In this document: positions 8,308 through 16,629 of the stretch, in pieces
Numbering within the stretch: the stretch's first letter is position 1
How the letters are laid out: each line of letters begins with the position of its first letter
NCBI GenBank assembly: GCA_965207275.1
Contig: CBDBMH010000002.1
Coordinates: 2,356,001 to 2,420,000, forward strand
Reading direction: 5' to 3'
From: Bin22 sp965207275
GTDB taxonomy: Bacteria > Chloroflexota > Dehalococcoidia > Lucifugimonadales > UBA3495
DNA: 64,000 nt
The notes under the pieces: model-generated
The model's input: the letters and a program-made list of their open reading frames with translations, nothing else
The model's database searches: none
What the model was told of the DNA's origin: nothing
Made by a program: the position numbers and the translations under genes

Positions 8308-9645
8308 ATGCTCATCAAGCATACCCCCGACGTTTACGAGAAAATTGGAATCCTTGGCGGCATGGCTGGCGATGACCTGCTGGCTCCGTCCGAGTCCGGC
8401 GCCAACCGCGGCGGCCAGGGCAAGTGGGTTGGCAAGGGCGTAACCGGTCCCTATTCCGCGCCCGAGAAGCGGCCCCTGGCCGGCGTTTACCGGGCCGCCA
8501 TGCCCAACGGCAAGTTCATCAACCTGATGCGGGTTATGTTCACCGACTTCTGCATGATGGACTGCGCCTATTGTCCCAACAGCATCTACGTACCCCGGAA
8601 GCGTTATGCCTTCAAGGTGGACGAACTGGCCAACGCTTTTATGGAACTGCACCGACGCCACACCGTTGCCGGGCTGTTTCTGAGTTCCGGCATAGCCGGC
8701 AGCGGCTCCAAGACCACCGACCGCATGGTGCAGGTCGTGGAGGTACTGCGTCGCAAGCACAACTTCCGAGGCTACGTGCACCTGAAAGTGATGCCCGGCG
8801 CCGAGTACCAGTACGTGGAGGCGGCCCACCTGCTGGGCACCCGCCTCTCCGTGAACATTGAAACCCCCACCGCCGAGGCCATGAAACGCATCAGCCCCCA
8901 CAAGGACTTCGACGGCGGCATACTGGCTCCCATGTCCTGGATCAATGGCCTGACCGAGGCCACTTCGGGCGGAGCGGTGGGGCAGGCCACCCAGTTCGTG
9001 GTGGGCGCCGCCGAGGAGTCTGACGCCGACATCTTCCGTCGGGTGGACCAGCTATACGGGGACTGGAACCTGAAGCGCGTCTACTATGCCGCCTTCCGGC
9101 CGGCTGCGGACACACCGATGGAGGAGCACCCGCCGGTGCCCCCCATCAGGGAACACCGCCTTTACCAGATGGACTGGCTCAAGCGCATTTACCATTACTC
9201 CAACGAGGAACTGGACCTGGCCTTCGACGGCGGCGGATTTCTGCCCCTGGACGAAGATCCCAAGACCTCAATAGCCCTGCAGAACCTGGACACCTTCCCC
9301 GTGGACCTGAACACCGCCAGCCAGGAACTACTCCTGCGCGTCCCCGGCCTGGGCCCTACTTCTGCCCAGCGAATCATCGACAACCGTCGCAATCACAGCA
9401 TAGACAACTGGCGGGACCTTACTGCCATGGGCGTAGTGCGCAAGCGTGCCTGGCCCTTCGTGGTGTTCCCCGGTCAGCGCCCACCCTCAGGCAGGCAAAT
9501 GAGGCTGGACCTCTTTCCCGAGGGCGCGAAGGAAGAAGTACCATCGGGGCAGTTACCGGTGGTCAATGGTGCAGGCGCGCCTTGCGGAATGGCATCTTCC
9601 TGCAACGGCTGCGCGCTGCGGGGAACGCCGGGTCACCCGGATTAA
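8308..9645 (+). CDS. Radical SAM protein, putative DNA modification/repair type
   Basis: This 445-residue protein starts at the ATG nine bases after GGAGG. CMMDCAYC (about residues 78-85) is the CxxxCxxC [4Fe-4S]/SAM motif. It is flanked by an ANRGGQGKW segment and a GLFLSSGIAGSG loop. Near 335-360 the stretch LNTASQELLLRVPGLGPTSA is a helix-hairpin-helix DNA-binding element. The tail has another cluster, CGMASSCNGCALRG. This layout matches the family usually paired with a uracil-DNA-glycosylase-like protein. No such partner is present; the next genes are a convergent PIN/AAA pair. A LexA-like box lies just upstream, in keeping with a DNA-damage role. Confidence 0.88.
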   Translation: MLIKHTPDVYEKIGILGGMAGDDLLAPSESGANRGGQGKWVGKGVTGPYSAPEKRPLAGVYRAAMPNGKFINLMRVMFTDFCMMDCAYCPNSIYVPRKRYAFKVDELANAFMELHRRHTVAGLFLSSGIAGSGSKTTDRMVQVVEVLRRKHNFRGYVHLKVMPGAEYQYVEAAHLLGTRLSVNIETPTAEAMKRISPHKDFDGGILAPMSWINGLTEATSGGAVGQATQFVVGAAEESDADIFRRVDQLYGDWNLKRVYYAAFRPAADTPMEEHPPVPPIREHRLYQMDWLKRIYHYSNEELDLAFDGGGFLPLDEDPKTSIALQNLDTFPVDLNTASQELLLRVPGLGPTSAQRIIDNRRNHSIDNWRDLTAMGVVRKRAWPFVVFPGQRPPSGRQMRLDLFPEGAKEEVPSGQLPVVNGAGAPCGMASSCNGCALRGTPGHPD

Positions 9646-9654
9646 GAAAAGGGG

Positions 9655-10116
9655 CTATAAGACGGAAAGGGCGTGGTGCGGTGTAAACACCTGCAACTGA
9701 TACCGTTCCGTTATACCAGCGGTTCTCAGGTCGGCGATTAGGGGATTGTCGGTAGTAACCAGGATAGCGCCGGTGGCTACCGCCAAACGGACTATTTCCT
9801 TGTCGTCCTGACTGCCTTGGGGGATGTTGGTTTCTTCGGGAAAAGGTGGAGCGTTGGGAAGAATATCCAGTTTTCCGGCACTGTATGCTCCGGTTAGCGT
9901 CCTCAGGATATGAGGAAAACCCGGGGAAGCAGCCGGTAGGCCGCTTAACTGGCCCTGGTACTTGGCCCACAATCCAAAGTCCACTAACAATGAATGGCCG
10001 CCTTCAAGAATCCCGTTCAACAGGTTCAAGCAGGTGAGGTCGTATGCGCCTCGGTCATTTTCCTGCTTCTGGGCCAAAATGAGGGTGTTTTCGTCGAGAA
10101 TGAACCGCAGGGTCAT
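9655..10116 (-). CDS. PIN-like nuclease domain protein
   Basis: This 153-residue protein begins RFILDENTLIL, where D8/E9 supply the first acidic site. The later DDKEIVRLAVATGAILVTTD, followed by NPL, is the PIN-domain core helix and strand with conserved acidic residues. PIN proteins are Mg2+-dependent RNases, often toxins. The ATG overlaps the TGA of the upstream AAA ATPase by four bases, so translation is coupled. The two should form one functional unit, a nuclease gated by an ATPase (inference). It ends nine bases from the convergent radical SAM gene. Confidence 0.8.
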   Translation of the reverse strand: MTLRFILDENTLILAQKQENDRGAYDLTCLNLLNGILEGGHSLLVDFGLWAKYQGQLSGLPAASPGFPHILRTLTGAYSAGKLDILPNAPPFPEETNIPQGSQDDKEIVRLAVATGAILVTTDNPLIADLRTAGITERYQLQVFTPHHALSVL

Positions 10117-11210
10117 TCGCCTTGGCTTGTCCTGGATTCCAGCGCCTTAACCATGCGGTTCATCTCGGCCAGGTTTACCTCAAAAAAATCTCCGATACTG
10201 CCTTCAATCCGCCCGTCATCCGAAATCCGCAAATCCTTGGCCGTACAAACCCCTTCCTCATCCTTCTCAAATGCATAGATGGCCACGTCGTCCGGCGTCA
10301 GCTTCCCCTCGGCCACCAGGGTCAGTAGGCGCCCGGTGATATGCTCACTGTGGGTGGTCATTATCACCTGCTTGTCATCCTCCAGGGCCACTTCGGTCAG
10401 CACTTCCGCCAACTCGGCTTGGGCCTTGGGGTGCAGGTGTATTTCGGGCTCTTCAATCATCACCATGGCGCCCTTTTCGGCGGAGGTTAGCTGGAGGAGG
10501 AGCATGATTAGGGAGTTGGTGCCGAAGCCTTCGAGAACGATGTTTACGAGGCCATTGACGGTATCTGCCTTGACCTCTACCGACCTGGGAGGGACTATAT
10601 GCGTCCGCAACCCCACCCCGGTAATCCGTTTAAGTAAGGTCGTGAGCTTATCAATGGGGGAAGTCGCATATCCCAGGTTGGTAGCTGTCTGTGCTTCCTG
10701 CTTAGATAGTCCTGATTCCATCGCTACGTCTTTGACTATCACGCTGCCTAGCTCGTATATTGGGAGTGTAAGCCCCCGAACTGCCGGTACTATTTTGATG
10801 CGTTCTAGTTCCCGGGCTGCCTGTTCTCCATCCGTGAAGTCAACAATTACCAGCTCGTCTTCGGTAAGTCTCGTTGCGAATGAAAAGCAATTAATCGCTC
10901 CCGGGCTCTCCCCGTAATTGCCCGTGAACCCGAGTATCACTTTTTCGCGGGAGTAATTTGAGCGTAGCGCATCTATACTTGGCACATTTACGAGGGGACC
11001 TTTAACGTCAAGTTCTTCTTCCGGTACACTAACTATCTCTCGACTCGGCACGGTACTTGACCGCTCGACTGTCTGCTTCAACAACCCAAACGCCTGTAAC
11101 ACGCTGGACTTACCCGTGCCGTTAGCCCCCACGAAGCATGTAACTCGCTTGGGGTGTATCTCCACCCTTTCGAAGCATTTGAAGTTTTCAAGAACAATGC
11201 CCGTAATCAT
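10113..11210 (-). CDS. AAA ATPase of the OLD/RecF-like (AAA_21) class
   Basis: This 365-residue protein opens ITGIVLENFKCFERVEIHPK, then the Walker A GANGTGKSS (about 28-36). A long middle insertion follows. Then come the Walker B MVMIEEPEIHLHPKAQ (about 247-262) and the switch strand IMTTHSEHI. The end, SDDGRIEGSIGDFFEVN, resembles the tail of DUF3696/AAA_21 ATPases. This single-chain ABC-like ATPase class is common in anti-phage and toxin systems with a separate nuclease effector. Here the partner is the PIN protein coupled by ATGA. The leader carries GAGGCGG before ATG. Confidence 0.85.
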   Translation of the reverse strand: MITGIVLENFKCFERVEIHPKRVTCFVGANGTGKSSVLQAFGLLKQTVERSSTVPSREIVSVPEEELDVKGPLVNVPSIDALRSNYSREKVILGFTGNYGESPGAINCFSFATRLTEDELVIVDFTDGEQAARELERIKIVPAVRGLTLPIYELGSVIVKDVAMESGLSKQEAQTATNLGYATSPIDKLTTLLKRITGVGLRTHIVPPRSVEVKADTVNGLVNIVLEGFGTNSLIMLLLQLTSAEKGAMVMIEEPEIHLHPKAQAELAEVLTEVALEDDKQVIMTTHSEHITGRLLTLVAEGKLTPDDVAIYAFEKDEEGVCTAKDLRISDDGRIEGSIGDFFEVNLAEMNRMVKALESRTSQGE

Positions 11211-11230
11211 AAGCCCGCCTCACTGTTGCC

Positions 11231-11260
11231 AGTATATAAGAGGGGTCGACTTAGGGGCAA
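11231..11260 (-). promoter_or_regulatory. Probable promoter of the AAA-PIN operon
   Basis: Minus strand: TTGCCC (11260-11255), 18 bases, TATACT (11236-11231). The -10 is strong and the -35 moderate. It lies 21 bases before the ATPase start. Confidence 0.45.
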
Positions 11261-11352
11261 TTGACAAACATGGCCACATCGCCCAAGTTGACATTGCCCA
11301 CCAACCTACCTAGACTGGGCGAGTTGGAAGTCGTTGCAGAAGAGGGTTCTTC

Positions 11353-12897
11353 TTGGGAATTCTGTCCATAATTCTTGACCGCCTTAACATTGTTGCCGCC
11401 TTCCGCGAACTGGGTGGGACTCCTCAGCGCGTCGAGACGCTACTGGCGCTGGCCGCCTCCCAGCTTTTGGTCCAGCTGACCTTCCTGCCCGTAACCCTGG
11501 CCACTCCCTCGGTCGGGGACTACTTCGGCGTAGACGTGGATGACGCCGCCTGGACGGTTATTATCCGCCTTCTCATGCTGGGCAGTACCGTGTTCCTTAC
11601 TTCCCGTTTGGGAGAGAAGTTTGGCCACGTCCGCATCTTCTTCCTGGGCATCGTGGTCCTTACCGCCTCCAACCTGCTGGCCACCACATCCCAGAGCCTG
11701 CTGCAACTGATCATCTGGTGCGGCCTGGGCGGGTTTGGCGGCGCCCTGATAATTGCCAATTCCAACGCCTTAATTGCCCTGGTATATCAGCCCAACGAGC
11801 GGGGCCGCGCTTTTGCTGTGCCCGTTACGGCATCACGCTTCGGCACCCTGATAGGACTGCTGCTCTTCGGCCTGTTCCTCGAATACATCAGCTGGCGCCT
11901 GGTGTACATGTCGGCCCTGGTGGTAGGCCTGGTTGCCATCTGGTTCGCATTGCCGGTTCTGAAATACCAGAGCTACCAATGGGCCCAGTCCGGCGGCGAG
12001 CGCGCCAGGGTAAAGATCGACTACCTGGCGGCGGCGGTACTGGTGGCGGTGCTGGGTACTTTCATCCTGTCCGGCTCTCACCTGCACGACGGCGCGGAGT
12101 CCTTCACAACGCCAGACGCCCTGTCCTACCATATACCCATGCACATACTCAGCCTGGCGCTGGCCGGGCTATTCGTGGTGCTGCAACTCCGCAGCGCTAC
12201 TCCCTTCCTGGATTTCCGGTACTTCAAGCGCAAGTACTTTTCCATGGCCCTGTACAGCAACACCACCTGCCACATGTCCATGCTGGTGATCTTCACCCTG
12301 GTGCCCATCGTGGTGGAGGACGGACTGGGTTACAGTCCTCTGGTGGTGATGCTGGTACTGCTGCCCCACCAGACCTTCGGCCTGTGGGTACCGGCCATCG
12401 CCGGTTATATCTACGACAAGTACAATCCCCGATGGATGGGGCCCATGTCCCTGTTCCTGATTGCGTCGGGCGTGGCCCTGCTGGGTCTCTTTGCCAACCA
12501 GGTCCCCATATGGGGCGTTCCATTGCTGCTGCTGCCTGCTTCGGTGGGAACCGCGCTGTTCATCTCCCCCTACAACGCCGTGGTGATGAATACCCTGCCC
12601 GACAACCGCAGCTTTGCCTCCGGCATGCTGGAGACCACGCGCCAGATGGGGCATACCGTGGGCAGCACCCTGGGCGCGGCCATCCTGGGCCTGAGCCTGC
12701 CGGTAGCCGCCGAGTTCATGACCGCCGAAGAGGCCCGCCCCTTTTACCAGCAGGGTTTCCAGATAGCCGCACTGTCCGTGGTCTGGATTATCGTCTCCGG
12801 CGGTATCGTAGCTATCTTCCAGCGGGTGCCCGGAATTCGGCCGGCTGATCCGGGGCCCACGGGTCAACTTTCACCCCAACCCGGCGGGGATGATTGA
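11353..12897 (+). CDS. MFS transporter, DHA2-like 14-TM drug exporter
   Basis: This 514-residue protein reads from a TTG start (11353) with AGAGG about eight bases upstream. It has about 14 hydrophobic spans. The loop LTSRLGEKFGHVRIF matches the GxLxDrxGrk motif between helices 2 and 3, and FLEYISWRLVYM matches the DHA2 antiporter segment (GWRWIF-like). It probably exports drugs or other hydrophobic compounds by proton antiport. A crotonase gene follows 86 bases downstream on the same strand. It is a separate lineage from the two MFS genes near 22-24 kb. Confidence 0.85.
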   Translation: MGILSIILDRLNIVAAFRELGGTPQRVETLLALAASQLLVQLTFLPVTLATPSVGDYFGVDVDDAAWTVIIRLLMLGSTVFLTSRLGEKFGHVRIFFLGIVVLTASNLLATTSQSLLQLIIWCGLGGFGGALIIANSNALIALVYQPNERGRAFAVPVTASRFGTLIGLLLFGLFLEYISWRLVYMSALVVGLVAIWFALPVLKYQSYQWAQSGGERARVKIDYLAAAVLVAVLGTFILSGSHLHDGAESFTTPDALSYHIPMHILSLALAGLFVVLQLRSATPFLDFRYFKRKYFSMALYSNTTCHMSMLVIFTLVPIVVEDGLGYSPLVVMLVLLPHQTFGLWVPAIAGYIYDKYNPRWMGPMSLFLIASGVALLGLFANQVPIWGVPLLLLPASVGTALFISPYNAVVMNTLPDNRSFASGMLETTRQMGHTVGSTLGAAILGLSLPVAAEFMTAEEARPFYQQGFQIAALSVVWIIVSGGIVAIFQRVPGIRPADPGPTGQLSPQPGGDD

Positions 12898-12983
12898 ACC
12901 CCTGCCTTCTGGCATAACAAACTTTTTCGAACGGAATACAGGCACTACCCTTTCCGTCTATTCCCGGGACCAGGAGGCCCCTC

Positions 12984-13787
12984 ATGCCCACTCCCAAGGT
13001 CGACTTCACCCGCAAGGACTCCCTGGCGGTTATCACCCTGAACCGGCCCGAGGTCCGAAACGCCCTGTCTCCCGACATGGTAGCCGAGTTCGGCGAGGCC
13101 ATAGCGCGGTGCGGCCGTCCTGAAATCCGCGCCGTAATGATCACCGGTACTGGCGGGGCCTTCTGCGCGGGGGCTGATGTGAAGGACTTTGCGGAAAACC
13201 TGGAGGGCGCGGGGCCGGAGGGTCTGTCTCAACACTTACGCCAACTCGCCGGCGACCTGCACCAGGAAATAATCATGGGCATCCGCCGGCTGGAGAAGCC
13301 GGTCATCGCCGCCGTCAACGGTGTGGCGGCCGGGGCGGGATTCAGCTTGGCCCTCTGCTGTGATTTGCGGGTCGCCTCCGCCGACGCCCGCTTCATCATG
13401 GCCTACGCGGGAATCGGCTGCACCGCAGATGGCGGCTCCACCTACATGCTGCCGCGCCTTGTTGGCCTCAGCAAGGCCATGGAAATCTACATGGCCAGCC
13501 AGCCCATCGGCGCCGAGTATGCCCGGGAACTGGGACTGGTCAACCAGGTGTGCCCTGCCGAAAACTTCGACCGCCATTCCCTGGAGATGGCCACCCGCCT
13601 GGCGCAGGGTCCCACCGCAGCCTACGGGCGGGTGAAGGCCCTGTTCGATAACTCATGGTCCGCCAGCCTGGAGCAGCAGTTGGACGCGGAAACCGACGCC
13701 ATCAGCGAGATAGTGTTCACCGGAGACTTCCAGGAGGGGATTAAGGCCTTCACCCAGAAGCGCATGCCCTGGTTCCAGGGGCGGTAA
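12984..13787 (+). CDS. Enoyl-CoA hydratase/isomerase family protein, PaaG-like
   Basis: This 267-residue crotonase has ITLNRPEVRNALSPDM at the N terminus, the oxyanion-hole strands FCAGADVKDF and NGVAAGAGFSLAL, and LPRLVG later. The active-site loop reads GIGCTADGGSTY. The usual second catalytic Glu is replaced by Asp, and the first Glu of hydratases (PE) is absent. This pattern is typical of isomerases such as PaaG rather than hydratases. It likely isomerises or rearranges an acyl-CoA double bond or epoxide. It starts after CAGGAGG. It could be co-transcribed with the upstream MFS gene. Confidence 0.85.
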   Translation: MPTPKVDFTRKDSLAVITLNRPEVRNALSPDMVAEFGEAIARCGRPEIRAVMITGTGGAFCAGADVKDFAENLEGAGPEGLSQHLRQLAGDLHQEIIMGIRRLEKPVIAAVNGVAAGAGFSLALCCDLRVASADARFIMAYAGIGCTADGGSTYMLPRLVGLSKAMEIYMASQPIGAEYARELGLVNQVCPAENFDRHSLEMATRLAQGPTAAYGRVKALFDNSWSASLEQQLDAETDAISEIVFTGDFQEGIKAFTQKRMPWFQGR

Positions 13788-13791
13788 CCGG

Positions 13792-15381
13792 TCAGAATAC
13801 CTCTTCCATGTAACCCGCAATCGCTTCCAGCGGGAAGTCGGACACGGCTATTTCCGGCGCCCAGGTAACCTGGTCCGAGGACCAGCGCACTGTTCCCGTA
13901 CGTTGCTCACCGATGCCGGTGATGTTGTTGATGACCCGCAGGATGTTGCCGTTCATCCGCAGTGTATTGGGCCGAAGGGGTTCGGCAAGCCTTCCGTCGC
14001 GAATCAGGTAGGAATCACCCACGACCGTCCCGCTAAAGTCCCCGCTGGTGAACCCGTTAACCGGGTAGGTATACCAGATGCGGCCGATGTAGATGCCGTC
14101 GCCCACCCGACTCAGCAACTCCTCCCGGCTGACCTCTTCCCTTCCCTCAACTACCAGGTTAGTGGGCACGGTGGATACGGGGGCGTTGAAGTCCCGGCCG
14201 CCGCCATTTCCCGCGCGGAATCCGTTGCGGGGCAGGATGCCACGCTCGACCATGCCCGGTTCCGGGCCCAGCTTGCCCCAGCCCCTTCGGGCATTCATTG
14301 CCTTGCGGTAGTTGAAGTAGTCCGACAGCAGCCCCACCAAGTGGCCGTCCCGGATCAGGTCGGTACGACCGGTGGGCAGCCCCTCGTCGGTGATTCCCTT
14401 GGAACCGGCCAACCCGGGCATGGAGCCGTCATCGTACAGGTAAAGGTTCTCCGATGCGATCTGCTGTCCGAACTGCCGCATGAAGGGCGAGGCGTCGGCA
14501 TGGAAGGATTCCAGGTAAAGCCCGGGCAACAGGATCCACTCCAGCAATTCGGCCACCGGTTGGGGACCCAGGATTACCCGATAGGCGCCCGAAGATGCCC
14601 GCTGTCCACCCATAGACGCTACGGCCCGCCGCGCTGCGTCGGCGCCGGCCCTGGCGTCAAAGTCAGTCAGGTGGGTGCAGACCGACCAGCCCGTTCCCTT
14701 GCCCTGCATTTCCTCGACCATGGCCGTGGCGAAAGACATTATCAGGGTGGATTCGTCGGTTTGTGGTTCGGGCATGTTGGTGGAGGCGACGGCCATCCGT
14801 TCCAGCAGCATCACCACGTCCCCTCCCAGGATTAGACCCAGGTCTGCCAACTGGGCTTCGTCTTCGCCTACAGGCTGACCGACCCGATAACGCTCCAGGG
14901 CCGAAAGCAAGTCTTCCGAAGACTGGAAAGCGTCCAGCCCTTTCCGCAGCACATCCCACCCATGAGCCAGCAGCTTGGAGTTCCGCAACCGCACCAGGGT
15001 GGGATCGTGGTATTCGTAAAGAGTAGGACGGTCAAACAGTGGCCTGGGGAGGCAGTCAAACTCGGGGTCCGCCACCGCGCCACGGCGGGCCTTTTCCAGG
15101 GCGCGGGCCACACCGTCCACCGACACGTCGCTGGTCTCGCTGCCCAAGCCAATGCTGGTCCCCCGCCGGCTGCGAAAGGCCGCGCGCACTGATACACCAT
15201 GGGAGTCTGTGGACTTGGGTTCCTCCACCCCGTTGCAGGGTATGTGGGACGTGAAGTTAAGGCGCAGGGTCAGGTTGGTGTTTGCCGAGGCGAACACCTC
15301 GGCCTCGACCACGTCGGGCTGCTGGGCGACGAATGCCAACCCGTCACGGACAGCGATTCGCAGGTTAACAAGAGGAAGCAT
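13792..15381 (-). CDS. TldD/PmbA (TldE-like) family protein
   Basis: It spans 529 residues from ATG 15381; the frame extends to a TTG at 15447 with poor spacing to GGGA. Recognisable parts are an N-terminal domain with EAEVFASANTNLTLRLNF, VRAAFRSRRGTSIGLGSE, and the C-terminal half with GAYRVILGPQPVAELLEW and GSKGITDEGLPTGRTDLI. TldD proteases carry HExxxH; here the corresponding helix reads PVAELLEWILLPG, so there is no zinc site. It therefore resembles the non-catalytic TldE/PmbA subunit. No TldD partner is in the window. Family function is maturation or degradation of peptides. Confidence 0.8.
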   Translation of the reverse strand: MLPLVNLRIAVRDGLAFVAQQPDVVEAEVFASANTNLTLRLNFTSHIPCNGVEEPKSTDSHGVSVRAAFRSRRGTSIGLGSETSDVSVDGVARALEKARRGAVADPEFDCLPRPLFDRPTLYEYHDPTLVRLRNSKLLAHGWDVLRKGLDAFQSSEDLLSALERYRVGQPVGEDEAQLADLGLILGGDVVMLLERMAVASTNMPEPQTDESTLIMSFATAMVEEMQGKGTGWSVCTHLTDFDARAGADAARRAVASMGGQRASSGAYRVILGPQPVAELLEWILLPGLYLESFHADASPFMRQFGQQIASENLYLYDDGSMPGLAGSKGITDEGLPTGRTDLIRDGHLVGLLSDYFNYRKAMNARRGWGKLGPEPGMVERGILPRNGFRAGNGGGRDFNAPVSTVPTNLVVEGREEVSREELLSRVGDGIYIGRIWYTYPVNGFTSGDFSGTVVGDSYLIRDGRLAEPLRPNTLRMNGNILRVINNITGIGEQRTGTVRWSSDQVTWAPEIAVSDFPLEAIAGYMEEVF

Positions 15382-15524
15382 TGGGGTTACTTCTTTTGGC
15401 AGAGACTTGCCGTAGACACCGGCAGTTTCAATTGTATTTGCGACCAATCCCTGGGCTGACCGGCCGGAAAGTTGGTAAGACCTTGTTATTCACATCAACA
15501 GCGCGTCAGTGAGTACCAGAGGCT

Positions 15525-15863
15525 CTACAGGCGTGTCACTGCCAGCATCAAGCCCTGCAAAGCATATACCCCCAGGCGCGGTTGCATTTCCTTGTCTCCA
15601 AATATGATCAGGGTAATGACAGTTCGACCATCTATGCGTATCCAGGTTTGGCCAATATCGCTCTGGATCCTTCTTCCATCCGCCAATGCAAACGTCAGTC
15701 GATCATGAGGGCAGACGCCGAGTTGCTGCAGCATTGAGGCTGGAACAGTGGTTATGCCGGCCCCGGTATCAACAAGCGCGCTTACGGTTTCGTAGTGTGA
15801 CCCGTCCGGCGTTCCAATTTCTATTTCTGTGCTGAAAGTTCCCAGGCTTATTTGATCTCTCAT
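15525..15863 (-). CDS. Retroviral-type (clan AA) aspartic protease family protein
   Basis: This 112-residue protein has the single catalytic motif ALVDTGAGITTVPASMLQQL near residue 30, which is the D-T-G-A of pepsin/retropepsin-like proteases. The length fits a homodimer. Later strands (GQTWIRIDGRTVITLIIFGD) complete the fold. It would be a soluble cytoplasmic peptidase; the substrate is unknown. It lies 30 bases downstream of the CBS-domain gene on the same strand and is probably co-transcribed. Confidence 0.8.
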   Translation of the reverse strand: MRDQISLGTFSTEIEIGTPDGSHYETVSALVDTGAGITTVPASMLQQLGVCPHDRLTFALADGRRIQSDIGQTWIRIDGRTVITLIIFGDKEMQPRLGVYALQGLMLAVTRL

Positions 15864-15893
15864 GAAACCGATGGCATGTCCGGCCGGAGTTCT

Positions 15894-16340
15894 CTACTCG
15901 ATCCCCGCAATCAACTTCAAAAAGTCATGGCGAGTAATGATTCCTACCAGCTTTCCGTTCTCCACTACCGGCAGCCGCCTTATTTGGAGGCGCAGCATCA
16001 AGCGGGTGATATGTTCCACGCTGTCTTCCGGTGACGCGGTAATCAGGTGGCGGCGCATGACGTCCCCAACCCGTTTGCTGCCCACTCGGTGTGCCGTTTC
16101 TTCAAGATGCTGCGGTGTTGAGCTGGCCCCCAGCAGGGAATAAATGTTGTCCACCAGTGGTCGGTACTTGGGGCTCAGGCCAAAGTCTGAATGGGTAAGT
16201 ATTCCTACCAGCCTGTCGGAGGCGTCCAGTACCGGCAGTACGCTGACATCCCTGTTCAGCATCAGGCGGGCTGCCTCGAGGACGGTGGAATCTTCATGAA
16301 TAGTTACCACCGGTGAATTCATCAGGTCTCTAGCAATCAT
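15894..16340 (-). CDS. CBS-domain pair protein
   Basis: This 148-residue protein starts at ATG 16340 six bases after AAGGA. Two CBS repeats fill it: MIARDLMNSPVVTIHEDSTV to LVGILTHSDFG (about 1-52), and VGDVMRRHLITASPEDSVEH to LVGIITRHDFLKLI (about 90-145). Such stand-alone Bateman modules bind adenosine nucleotides and act as regulators of unknown partners. The adjoining aspartic protease gene suggests, but does not prove, a functional link. Confidence 0.88.
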   Translation of the reverse strand: MIARDLMNSPVVTIHEDSTVLEAARLMLNRDVSVLPVLDASDRLVGILTHSDFGLSPKYRPLVDNIYSLLGASSTPQHLEETAHRVGSKRVGDVMRRHLITASPEDSVEHITRLMLRLQIRRLPVVENGKLVGIITRHDFLKLIAGIE

Positions 16341-16593
16341 TGGTGTCCTTTTGAACCGGTTTCGGCGTGGCTCGCAGCCTAGTTGCACTCAAATCTTAAC
16401 ATATTGACCTCTTGTTCCAGGCGCAACACGACGGAAGTAAGGGAGGCGGAAGGTAGACAGCGCCTTCCTGATGAATTTCACGCCAAAACGACCTGAGCGC
16501 TTAACTCTCTCGAATCCAGTTGACATTAAAGAATTGAACGGAGAGGCTTTAAAGTCAGCTAACGGGACCATTACGCCCAGACGCCATCCGTAT

Positions 16594-16623
16594 TTGACGA
16601 TGCCAGCTGGGCCGGCGTATGCT
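16594..16623 (+). promoter_or_regulatory. Promoter predicting a leaderless transcript
   Basis: TTGACG (16594-16599), 18 bases, TATGCT (16618-16623). The expected start of transcription, seven bases on, is the A of the ATG at 16630. No ribosome site precedes that ATG. Confidence 0.5.
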
Positions 16624-16629
16624 GTGACC

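Noticed and set aside
13792..15381. Active zinc protease TldD
   Set aside because: No HExxxH motif is present at the expected helix; the TldE/PmbA-like assignment fits better.
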